A DNA stretch of 7,451 nucleotides, from NCBI GenBank assembly GCA_027403435.1, contig DAHZDR010000534.1, positions 1 to 7,451 of the forward strand, given 5' to 3'. Under the pieces are notes generated by a model that did no database searches, was not told where the DNA came from, and saw only the letters and a program-made list of their open reading frames with translations. This document shows positions 1 to 5,214 of the stretch, one piece after another; position 1 is the stretch's first letter, and every line of letters starts with the position of its first letter. Position numbers and translations under genes: made by a program. This DNA is from Deltaproteobacteria bacterium (GTDB taxonomy: Bacteria; Desulfobacterota; Binatia; Binatales; Binataceae).

Positions 1-1544
1 TACGGACCGAGCCGCGGGCCGCGCTCTTTTCCCAGCAATACGCGATAAAGCAGGGTAAAGGCTTTCCCCGGCTTGTCGTAATGCGCCCGGCCGATTTCGT
101 AGATTTCGCGCTCGATCTCCTCGGCGCTCGCGTTTGGATTCGCCGCGAGATAATCGCGCAGCGTCGCCAATTGCGCTCGCTCCGAATCGGCCTGCGGCGT
201 ATAAAATTGCAGAGTCGGCAGAACGAAGTCGTCGAAGAAATTAAGCGCGCATTCGACCAGCATTTCAACCATCTTGCGCGTGTCGCCATCGCGTTCGATC
301 TTGTTATCGTAACGGAAGAGGTATTCCCAAATAACTTCGCGATCGATGCTGCCGATCGCTGGCACCACCGCCATCAGCAAGCCGAACGTGAGGTCGGAAT
401 CGAACCGCCTGGGGCTGTCGCTCTGCAGCACGAACTGGAGCGTCGGGTTGCGCCGCGCCGGGTCGTCGGTCCGGCTCCATTCGCGCAACGCCTCGAGATA
501 TTCGTCCACGTATTGCGGAATCGCCTCAAGAAAGAGCTTGCGCGCGCGCCGCGGATTGAGAATCAGGAAGTATTTGAGCACTTCGATCGGCGCGTAACGC
601 CGCCATTGCTCGACGCCGACGCCGCGTCCGACCGACTTCGAGACCTTGTGCCCCGCTTCGTCGAGATACATTTCGAAAGGAAAGCCGAGCGGCGGCCGTC
701 CGCCCAGAAGCTTGACGATTTGCCCCGAAAGCCGCGCCGAATCGATCAAATCCTTGCCGTACAGCTCGTAATCGACCGCCAGCACCTGCCAGCGCAAGGC
801 CCAATCGACTTTCCATTGCGCCTTGGCCCCGCCGCCGAGCACGCTGACTTCGCCCCTGAAACCGCATCCGAGAGCCCCGCCGAAGCTCCGCTCGCACGAA
901 ATCGCGACCGCGCCGCGCTCGGGATAGTAGGCGGTGACCAGCGTTGAATTGATTTGGCCGCATTCGGGACAAAGCGGCATCACCGGCGACCATCCGGCGC
1001 GGTTGGCCGGCCGAAGCGTCGGCGCGACCACGCGGATAATCTCCTGATGCCGCTCCAGCACCAGTTTCAGCGCCGCGTCGAAACCGCCGCCCGCGTACAT
1101 CGCGCTCGACCGGATCAGTTCGTATTCGACCTCGACCGGCGCCAGGAACGTCCCCAGCAGCGCCACCATGTGCGAGGCGAAACTGTCGTGGCATCCACCG
1201 AACGGGTCGGGAATCCGTGAGACCGGCCGGCCCAGCCACGCGGCATAGGCTTCGCGGTTGGGGATATTTTCCGGCGCCTTGCGCAGGCCGTCCATGTCGT
1301 CGATAAAGACGATGAAGCGGTCGGGCCGCGCGTCGCCGTAAAGCGCCTTGAACGCCCGACGGACGTAGGACGGCCGCAGCACTTCGCCCATCGTGCCCAG
1401 ATGCGGCAGGCCCGACGGTCCGAAACCGCTTTGGAAGACCACCGGCCGGGCCGGTTCGTAGGCGGCCACGCGCTCGGCGAGCTTGCGCGCCTCTTCATAG
1501 GGCCAGAGGTCGGATCCAGGTTCAGTACGGGGCGCCGATGCCAT
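1..1544 (-). CDS. lysS: Class I lysyl-tRNA synthetase, 3' end cut by window edge
   Basis: Cytoplasmic enzyme that charges tRNA-Lys with lysine using ATP. The 514 complete residues seen show the class I (Rossmann) signatures: the HIGH-type motif GPSGLPHLGT with His48-Leu-Gly-Thr51, and the KMSKS-type loop KVSKS at 300-304. Four cysteines (C192xxC195, then C217 and C227) form the zinc-binding knuckle seen in class I LysRS. The last readable residues, GKERGPRLGP, match the conserved end of the family, so only a few to about 20 residues should be missing. Family members are about 510-550 residues. The ATG at 1544 gives a normal N-terminus, and an AAGGAAG lies 10 nt upstream. It sits 3 nt after a small zinc-ribbon gene and is probably cotranscribed with it. 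This is the archaeal/alphaproteobacterial-type enzyme, unrelated in fold to the common bacterial class II enzyme. It is sometimes named lysK. Family assignment is very secure. Confidence 0.95.
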   Translation of the reverse strand, partial: MASAPRTEPGSDLWPYEEARKLAERVAAYEPARPVVFQSGFGPSGLPHLGTMGEVLRPSYVRRAFKALYGDARPDRFIVFIDDMDGLRKAPENIPNREAYAAWLGRPVSRIPDPFGGCHDSFASHMVALLGTFLAPVEVEYELIRSSAMYAGGGFDAALKLVLERHQEIIRVVAPTLRPANRAGWSPVMPLCPECGQINSTLVTAYYPERGAVAISCERSFGGALGCGFRGEVSVLGGGAKAQWKVDWALRWQVLAVDYELYGKDLIDSARLSGQIVKLLGGRPPLGFPFEMYLDEAGHKVSKSVGRGVGVEQWRRYAPIEVLKYFLILNPRRARKLFLEAIPQYVDEYLEALREWSRTDDPARRNPTLQFVLQSDSPRRFDSDLTFGLLMAVVPAIGSIDREVIWEYLFRYDNKIERDGDTRKMVEMLVECALNFFDDFVLPTLQFYTPQADSERAQLATLRDYLAANPNASAEEIEREIYEIGRAHYDKPGKAFTLLYRVLLGKERGPRLGP

Positions 1545-1547
1545 CCC

Positions 1548-1760
1548 TTATTGTCTTCCTTTGATCACGCGCGCGAAGGCTTCGCGGACCCACGGATCGA
1601 TTTGCAGATCGCGCGTCTTTTCCGAGGACAGCCTGAGCTTAACCCCGCAATTGGCGCAAATATAGGCGCTCTCGGCATAGCCGCCGCGATCTTCGACGGT
1701 CATGCGCAGCAGCCATTCGCCGGCTGGGCGCCGGCAGATTTCGCATTTTTCTTCGTTCAT
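1548..1760 (-). CDS. Small two-CxxC zinc-ribbon protein, function unknown
   Basis: A 70-residue soluble protein with two CxxC knuckles, C6-E-I-C9 and C35-A-N-C38, spaced as in a zinc ribbon that binds one Zn by four cysteines. The second half is charged (KLRLSSEKTRDLQIDPWVREAF) and has no membrane segment or signal peptide. I do not recognise a named family. Small proteins of this shape are often nucleic-acid-binding or protein-interaction modules, but that is inference. The gene ends 3 nt before lysS on the same strand, so it probably leads that transcript. Conservation of this pairing would suggest a role in translation or tRNA metabolism. The ATG at 1760 has no clear Shine-Dalgarno sequence upstream. 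The paired CxxC motifs and tight spacing argue that it is real rather than a chance frame. Confidence 0.8.
   Translation of the reverse strand: MNEEKCEICRRPAGEWLLRMTVEDRGGYAESAYICANCGVKLRLSSEKTRDLQIDPWVREAFARVIKGRQ
1555..1561 (-). promoter_or_regulatory. Candidate ribosome binding site of lysS
   Basis: Read on the minus strand this is AAGGAAG, lying inside the last codons of the zinc-ribbon gene, with 10 nt before the lysS ATG. It is one of the few Shine-Dalgarno-like sequences in the window. Its position inside the upstream gene suggests translational coupling of the two genes. The spacing is slightly long. Confidence 0.45.
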
Positions 1761-1780
1761 TGGAGACTTGACGAATCGTG

Positions 1781-1786
1781 TATAAT
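1781..1786 (+). promoter_or_regulatory. Possible -10 box (TATAAT) upstream of the DHH gene
   Basis: A perfect TATAAT in AT-richer DNA, pointing towards the DHH gene about 210 nt downstream. No good -35 element sits at the usual distance: TTGGAG at 1760-1765 has a 15-nt spacer and only three consensus bases, and TTGACG at 1768-1773 is far too close. If used, the transcript would begin near 1793, right at the hairpin of 1795-1817. The match could be chance. Confidence 0.25.
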
Positions 1787-1794
1787 GAAACCTT

Positions 1795-1817
1795 CAACGG
1801 CCGGGAAAACGCCGTTG
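1795..1817. other. Stem-loop, 7-bp perfect stem
   Basis: CAACGGC (1795-1801) and GCCGTTG (1811-1817) are perfect inverted repeats around a 9-nt loop. No U-run follows on either strand, so it is not a standard intrinsic terminator. It lies directly downstream of the TATAAT box, so it could be the 5' end structure of the DHH transcript or a binding site. Role unknown. Confidence 0.35.
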
Positions 1818-1884
1818 CTTCGTCTTCCGGCGGCGTGTTAGATGCAAAATCTCGTATGTGTTCGCTTAAGCACGAATCGCCGCC

Positions 1885-1898
1885 GCGGGTTTTCCCGC
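1885..1898. other. Short hairpin with TTTT loop
   Basis: GCGGG (1885-1889) and CCCGC (1894-1898) flank a TTTT loop. The 5-bp GC-only stem should fold in RNA from either strand. No U-tract follows, so a terminator role is not supported. It is one of several hairpins in the 200 nt before the DHH gene. Confidence 0.3.
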
Positions 1899-1921
1899 TG
1901 GCCTTCAGTTTAGAAGCGTTC

Positions 1922-1939
1922 GCGGCGCGCCGCTAGCGG
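1922..1939. repeat. Two overlapping GC palindromes
   Basis: GCGGCGCGCCGC (1922-1933) is a perfect 12-nt palindrome and overlaps CCGCTAGCGG (1930-1939), a perfect 10-nt palindrome. In DNA this GC-rich, short palindromes of this kind can arise by chance, so each alone is weak evidence. They matter mainly because they cluster with the 16-nt palindrome that follows. Confidence 0.3.
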
Positions 1940-1949
1940 GGGTCGCGAT

Positions 1950-1965
1950 GACGCCGCGCGGCGTC
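1950..1965. repeat. Perfect 16-nt palindrome upstream of the DHH gene
   Basis: GACGCCGC followed by GCGGCGTC is a perfect 16-nt palindrome, 29 nt before the DHH start codon. In RNA it would form a 6-bp stem with a GCGC loop close to the translation start. As DNA it could be a dimeric repressor site. Neither role is proved by the sequence. Confidence 0.4.
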
Positions 1966-1994
1966 CGCAAGCGCCCAATGCGCGCTCCAGTCCA

Positions 1995-3023
1995 ATGGAT
2001 CAGTCACTGACGAAGCAAAAGGTCAAGGAATTGCGCGCGATGGTCGGGGAGGGCGACCGCGTCGCAATCGTGCTGCAGGACGACGCCGATCCCGACGCCA
2101 TGTCGAGCGCGATCGCGCTGCGCACGCTGCTGGGCCGCAACAAGCAGACCACCCCGATTTACGCCTTCAAGCCGGTCACGCGGCCGGAAAACCGCACGAT
2201 GATGCATCTGCTGGAGATCGAGGTCTCCGCGCCCGCGCCCGGCGAACTCGAAAGCTTCGACAAGATTGCGATGGTGGACGTGGAGCCGCCCTATTTCGAG
2301 AACAAACTGCCGCGCGCCGACATCGTCATCGACCACCATCCGGGCTATCCGACCGGCCTCGCGCCGTTCGAGGATATCCGCGTCGGCTACGGCGCCACCG
2401 CGACCATCATGACCGAATACCTCGTCAGCGCCGGCGAGCATATCAGCGAGCGGCTCGCGACCGCGCTGATGTACGGCATCCGCAGCGACACGCTGGCGCT
2501 CTCGCGCCGCGTGACCGAGGCCGATATCCAGGCCTTCATCCATCTCTATCCGCTGGCCAACTACAATCTCCTGCGGCTGATCGATCGGCCCGAACTGCCG
2601 GTCAGTTTCGCCCGCGTGCTGGCGCGCGTGATGCGCCGGATGGAGGTGCGCAAGGGTCTCGTCGCAATCCATCTGGGCGGCGTCGAGCGCGACGATATAA
2701 TCGTGCAGATGGCGGATTTCTGCCTGCAGTTCGAAGAGGTGGAGCTGGTCGCGGTCTCGGGCAAGCTCGAAAACAACCTGGTGATCGCGGTGCGCACGCA
2801 CGGCGTCGGCCGGATCAGCGCGGGCGATACGGCCAAGCGCCTGTTCGGCGAAATCGGCAGCGCCGGCGGCCATCGCAACATGGCCAAGGCGGTGATTGCG
2901 CTCGCCGCATGGCGCAAACGCGAGGGCTCCACCCGCGACCAGGCGATCGCGGCGCGCCTGAGCGAACTGTTCGCGGCGGCGCTGGCGGGCGCCAACGATC
3001 CGGCCGCGCGCAACGGCGCCTGA
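1995..3023 (+). CDS. DHH/DHHA1 family phosphoesterase (NrnA-like)
   Basis: A 342-residue cytoplasmic protein of the DHH superfamily, whose members are Mn-dependent phosphoesterases acting on short oligonucleotides, pAp or cyclic-dinucleotide products. Motifs in order: DDADPDA with Asp32 and Asp34 (motif I); RPENRTM (63-69), typical of a subgroup of these proteins; Asp95 in MVDVEP (motif II); Asp113-His114-His115 (the DHH motif); Asp165 in YGIRSDT (motif IV); and the DHHA1 substrate-binding domain with Gly291-Gly292-His293. Length fits NrnA (about 310-345). Oddity: the histidine that normally starts motif I is Gln28 and the usual proline before Asp32 is Ala31. Degradation of nano-RNA or pAp is the best guess, but substrate is not settled. 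The ATG at 1995 lacks a Shine-Dalgarno sequence, and no better in-frame start is seen. It is divergent from lysS and separated by a hairpin from the two-component operon downstream. Confidence 0.9.
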   Translation: MDQSLTKQKVKELRAMVGEGDRVAIVLQDDADPDAMSSAIALRTLLGRNKQTTPIYAFKPVTRPENRTMMHLLEIEVSAPAPGELESFDKIAMVDVEPPYFENKLPRADIVIDHHPGYPTGLAPFEDIRVGYGATATIMTEYLVSAGEHISERLATALMYGIRSDTLALSRRVTEADIQAFIHLYPLANYNLLRLIDRPELPVSFARVLARVMRRMEVRKGLVAIHLGGVERDDIIVQMADFCLQFEEVELVAVSGKLENNLVIAVRTHGVGRISAGDTAKRLFGEIGSAGGHRNMAKAVIALAAWRKREGSTRDQAIAARLSELFAAALAGANDPAARNGA

Positions 3024-3024
3024 A

Positions 3025-3053
3025 GCTCCGCCGGCGCGCGGCCACGCCGGAGC
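3025..3053 (+). terminator. Terminator-like hairpin after the DHH gene
   Basis: Starting 1 nt after the DHH stop codon, GCTCC (3025-3029) plus GGCG (3033-3036) pair with CGCC (3045-3048) plus GGAGC (3049-3053), giving nine base pairs with a 3-nt bulge and an 8-nt loop. A simpler 6-bp CCGGCG/CGCCGG stem is the alternative. There is no U-tract afterwards (GCCGCCGCC follows), so it is not a classical intrinsic terminator. Position suggests mRNA 3'-end formation or stabilisation between two transcription units. Confidence 0.4.
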
Positions 3054-3065
3054 CGCCGCCGCCGC

Positions 3066-3071
3066 TATAAT
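3066..3071 (+). promoter_or_regulatory. Possible -10 box (TATAAT) of the two-component operon
   Basis: A perfect TATAAT in otherwise nearly pure GC sequence, 24 nt before the response-regulator ATG. Initiation near 3078 would give a leader of about 17 nt without a Shine-Dalgarno sequence. The -35 position (around 3043-3048) reads CACGCC, which is poor, so a promoter here would need an activator (perhaps the regulator itself) or another sigma factor. The location immediately upstream of the operon makes it more credible than a random match. Confidence 0.4.
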
Positions 3072-3095
3072 TCCGGCCGCGCCGCGCCTCCCGCC

Positions 3096-3797
3096 ATGAA
3101 CCATGCGAAATTGCTGATTGTCGAGGACGAAGCCCGCCTGGCCGATAATCTTCGCCGCGGACTTGGCGAACTCGGCGCCGTGGTCGCGCTGGCCGGCAGC
3201 GCGGCGGCGGCCGAAACGGCGCTGGCGGCGGGCTTCGACGCGATCGTGCTCGATCTGCGCCTGCCGGATCGCGACGGGCTCGATTTGCTGCGCGGCCTGC
3301 GCGAGCGCGGCAACGCCACGCCGGTGCTGATTCTGACCGCGCGCGGCGCGCTCGACGAGCGCGTCGCCGGGCTCGAAGCCGGCGCCGACGACTACCTGGC
3401 CAAGCCGTTCGCCTTCGCCGAGCTGGCGGCGCGGATTCGCGCGCTGGTGCGGCGCGGGCGGATGCCGCCGTTGGCGCCGCTGCGCGTTGCGGACCTCGAA
3501 TTCGATCCGATCCGGCGGCGGCTGCGCGCGACCGGCGGCGAAATCGCGCTCTCGCCCAAGGAGCAGATGCTGGTCGAGTTGCTGATGCGCCACGCCGGGG
3601 AGGCGGTCAGCCGCGAAACCATTATCGACGTGCTCTGCGGACCCGGTTACAACGAATTCACCAACGTGATCGAAGTGTTCATCAACCGCCTGCGCGAAAA
3701 GATCGACCGCGCGCGGCCCGCGCCGCTGATCGTCACGGTGCGCGGCGTCGGCTACATGATGCGCGCGTCATCGGGGCGGGCGCGCCCGCCCCGATGA
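3096..3797 (+). CDS. OmpR/PhoB-family response regulator
   Basis: A 233-residue cytoplasmic transcription regulator. The receiver domain (about 4-117) has the acidic pocket Glu10-Asp11, the phosphoacceptor Asp53 in VLDLRLP, Thr81 in LILTARG, and Lys103 in the YLAKPF motif. The winged-helix DNA-binding domain (about 129-222) has the usual LSPKEQMLVELL start, a FTNVIEVFINRLREKI recognition-helix region and the VRGVGYMMR ending. After that ending lies a tail, S-S-G-R-A-R-P-P-R, not typical of the family and encoded wholly by a 30-nt palindrome. The stop overlaps the start of the histidine kinase (ATGA), its obvious partner. Efflux genes follow, so this regulator probably controls them, as CzcR, CusR or similar regulators do. 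The ATG at 3096 begins a normal N-terminus (KLLIVEDE). Its signal and operator are not known. Confidence 0.95.
   Translation: MNHAKLLIVEDEARLADNLRRGLGELGAVVALAGSAAAAETALAAGFDAIVLDLRLPDRDGLDLLRGLRERGNATPVLILTARGALDERVAGLEAGADDYLAKPFAFAELAARIRALVRRGRMPPLAPLRVADLEFDPIRRRLRATGGEIALSPKEQMLVELLMRHAGEAVSRETIIDVLCGPGYNEFTNVIEVFINRLREKIDRARPAPLIVTVRGVGYMMRASSGRARPPR
3768..3797 (+). promoter_or_regulatory. Perfect 30-nt palindrome spanning the regulator/kinase junction
   Basis: TCATCGGGGCGGG (3768-3780) and its exact reverse complement (3785-3797) flank a CGCG loop, which is itself palindromic, so all 30 nt are symmetrical. It is exactly ten in-frame codons, the last nine residues and the stop of the response regulator. 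The kinase start codon (3794-3796) pairs with CAT at 3769-3771 inside the stem. In RNA this is a 13-bp, mostly GC hairpin that would hide the kinase start unless ribosomes finishing the regulator open it. Translational coupling is the simplest reading. Transcriptional attenuation or a protein site is possible. Confidence 0.75.
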
Positions 3798-5167
3798 CTA
3801 TCCGGCTCAAGCTCACGCTCTATTGGGCGGTGGTGTTGGCGGCCGCGCTGGCGGCGGCCGGCGCGATCGTGTTGACGCTGTTCACGCGGCTGGAATGGAG
3901 CGAACTCGACGGCGCGCTGGCCGAGGAGGCCGACACCAGCGCGGCCGCGATTGCGCGGATCGGCCCGGCCGAGGTTATGCCGACCCTGGCGCATCTGAGC
4001 CGCGAGCGCGATCTGTCGGCGCGCCGGCGCGTGCTGTTGCGCGCCGCGAACGGCGCCATCCTGGCCGATTTCGGCGATCCGCGCGCGGATCCGCCCGCCG
4101 CTCCCGGTCCGGCCGCGCGGACGCTGGCCGACGGCGCGCGCGGACGCTTCCGTTACGCGATCGCGCGCTTCACGCTCGCCGGCCGCGAAGTCTGGCTCGA
4201 GGACGGCGCCGACGCCGGCGCCGTGCGCGCCGCAATCGCGCGGCTGCGCGCCAGCCTGATCCTGATTCTGCCGCTGCTGTTCGCCGGCTGCGCGCTGGGG
4301 GGTTATTGGCTCGCCGGACGCGCGCTCGTGCCGATCAAGCAATTGCGCGCGGCGCTCGACGCGATCGGCCCGCGCGAACTCTCGGGCCGGCTGGCGGTGG
4401 GCGCCGCGCGCGACGAAATCGCGCAGTTGACGGCGGCGATCAACCAATTGCTGGAGCGCGTCGAAACCGCGGCGCGCCACGAACGCCGCTTTATCGCCGA
4501 CGCCGCGCATGAATTGCGCACGCCGCTGGCCGTCCTGCGGGCGGGACTGGAAATCGCGCTCGGCCGCGAACGCGCCGCCGCCGATTACGCCGGCGCAATC
4601 CGCGCCGCGCTCGACGAAACCCTGGGCCTGTGCGCGACCGCCGACGACCTGCTCGAACTGGCGCGGCTCGACAGCGCCGCCGCGCGCGCCGCCGCGCCGG
4701 TCGATCTGGGCCGGATCGCGGGCGCGGCGATGGCCACCCTGGCGCCGCTGGCCGGCGGCCGGCGCCTGACGTTTTCGGCCGCGCCGGACGCGCCCGCGAT
4801 CGTCGCCGGCGATCACGGACAGTTGCGCCGCGTGATCGTCAATCTGCTCGACAACGCGGTCAAATTCACGGCTGACGACGGCGTGATCGCGGTCACGGTC
4901 GCGCGCGCCGGCGACCGCGCGACGCTGACCGTCAGCGACGACGGTCCCGGCATTCCGGAAGCCGAGCTGCCGCGCGTCTTCGATCGCTTCTATCGCGGCC
5001 GCGCGCGGCCGGCGCCGGGCGGCGGACTCGGACTCAGCCTGTGCCGCGAAATCATCGCGCATCACGGCGGCGCGCTCGCCGCGGCCAACAATCCCGGCGG
5101 CGGCGCGCGCTTCACGCTGACCTTGCCGCTCGACCCTGCCGCGCCGCGGCGGCTGGGCGAAGCTTAA
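3794..5167 (+). CDS. Membrane sensor histidine kinase
   Basis: A 457-residue inner-membrane kinase that should phosphorylate the adjacent regulator. Domain order: short cytoplasmic start, transmembrane helix about 7-30, periplasmic sensor region about 31-152, second transmembrane helix about 153-176, HAMP linker about 171-224, HisKA dimerisation domain with phosphoacceptor His239 in DAAHELRTPL, then the ATP-binding domain with N-box VNLLDNAVKF (Asn350, Asn354), G1 box DDGPGIP (382-388), F box VFDRFYRG and G2 box GGGLGLS (409-415). All catalytic boxes are intact. The periplasmic region is rich in Ala and Arg, has very few histidines or cysteines, and shows no known ligand domain, so the signal is unknown and a metal sensor is not specifically supported. 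The ATG at 3794 overlaps the regulator stop and sits inside the palindromic hairpin. The MTIRLKLTLYWAVVL beginning is typical of the family, supporting this start. Confidence 0.95.
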   Translation: MTIRLKLTLYWAVVLAAALAAAGAIVLTLFTRLEWSELDGALAEEADTSAAAIARIGPAEVMPTLAHLSRERDLSARRRVLLRAANGAILADFGDPRADPPAAPGPAARTLADGARGRFRYAIARFTLAGREVWLEDGADAGAVRAAIARLRASLILILPLLFAGCALGGYWLAGRALVPIKQLRAALDAIGPRELSGRLAVGAARDEIAQLTAAINQLLERVETAARHERRFIADAAHELRTPLAVLRAGLEIALGRERAAADYAGAIRAALDETLGLCATADDLLELARLDSAAARAAAPVDLGRIAGAAMATLAPLAGGRRLTFSAAPDAPAIVAGDHGQLRRVIVNLLDNAVKFTADDGVIAVTVARAGDRATLTVSDDGPGIPEAELPRVFDRFYRGRARPAPGGGLGLSLCREIIAHHGGALAAANNPGGGARFTLTLPLDPAAPRRLGEA

Positions 5168-5178
5168 TGTTTGTTAAT
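5164..5178 (+). promoter_or_regulatory. TTAAT direct repeat, possible regulator operator
   Basis: TTAAT at 5164-5168 is repeated at 5174-5178, exactly one helical turn (10 nt) apart, in an AT-rich island that overlaps the kinase stop codon and precedes the efflux genes. OmpR/PhoB-family regulators typically bind head-to-tail repeats of about 10-11 bp period, so this is a reasonable candidate operator or promoter element for the efflux genes. It rests on two short half-sites only. Confidence 0.35.
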
Positions 5179-5181
5179 TAG

Positions 5182-5211
5182 GCCGATACGCGCGACGGCG
5201 CTACGATCGGC
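5182..5211 (+). other. Inverted repeat in the leader of the outer-membrane factor gene
   Basis: GCCGAT (5182-5187) and ATCGGC (5206-5211) are perfect 6-nt inverted arms around an 18-nt loop, ending 3 nt before the channel gene start codon. In mRNA they could partly occlude that start. The stem is short and the loop large, so significance is uncertain. Confidence 0.25.
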
Positions 5212-5214
5212 GCC

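Larger units (their letters stand above)
1761..1994. other. Divergent intergenic region with palindromes, no convincing gene
   Basis: This 234-nt gap lies between the minus-strand zinc-ribbon/lysS pair and the plus-strand DHH gene, so it should hold promoters for both directions. It contains a TATAAT box, a 7-bp hairpin (1795-1817), a GCGGG-TTTT-CCCGC hairpin (1885-1898), overlapping GC palindromes (1922-1939) and a 16-bp perfect palindrome (1950-1965). Two tiny frames (1842-1913 and 1948-2010, plus strand) exist but show no protein-like features. The left part is clearly more AT-rich than the surrounding genes, as expected for a promoter region. No known riboswitch class is recognisable by eye. 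Confidence 0.6.

Noticed and set aside
81..947. 288-residue plus-strand open frame opposite lysS
   Set aside because: No domain and atypical composition; the minus strand encodes class I LysRS with HIGH and KMSKS motifs through this whole stretch.
1842..1913. 23-codon plus-strand frame in the intergenic region, possible leader peptide
   Set aside because: No ribosome site and no run of a single regulatory amino acid. It contains one Cys and several Arg only, too weak to call.
1948..2010. 20-codon upstream frame overlapping the DHH start
   Set aside because: GGGGG lies upstream as a weak ribosome site, but the frame is short, consists partly of the 16-nt palindrome, and nothing shows it is translated.
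2696..2701. TATAAT inside the DHH gene with flanking ACGAT/ATCGT arms
   Set aside because: Lies in conserved coding sequence (Asp-Asp-Ile-Ile), with no gene start nearby that would need it.
2004..3593. 529-residue open frame on the minus strand opposite the DHH and regulator genes
   Set aside because: It is rich in Arg, Ala, Gln and His with no recognisable domain, and spans two plus-strand genes whose motifs are complete. Long antisense frames are expected in GC-rich DNA.
4741..4766. Inverted repeat GGCGCCG/CGGCGCC inside the kinase gene
   Set aside because: Seven-base GC-only arms within Ala/Gly/Arg codons are common by chance in this composition.
3752..5065. 437-residue minus-strand open frame opposite the kinase
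   Set aside because: Low-complexity Arg/Ala/Gln composition, no motif, and antisense to a kinase with all catalytic boxes.
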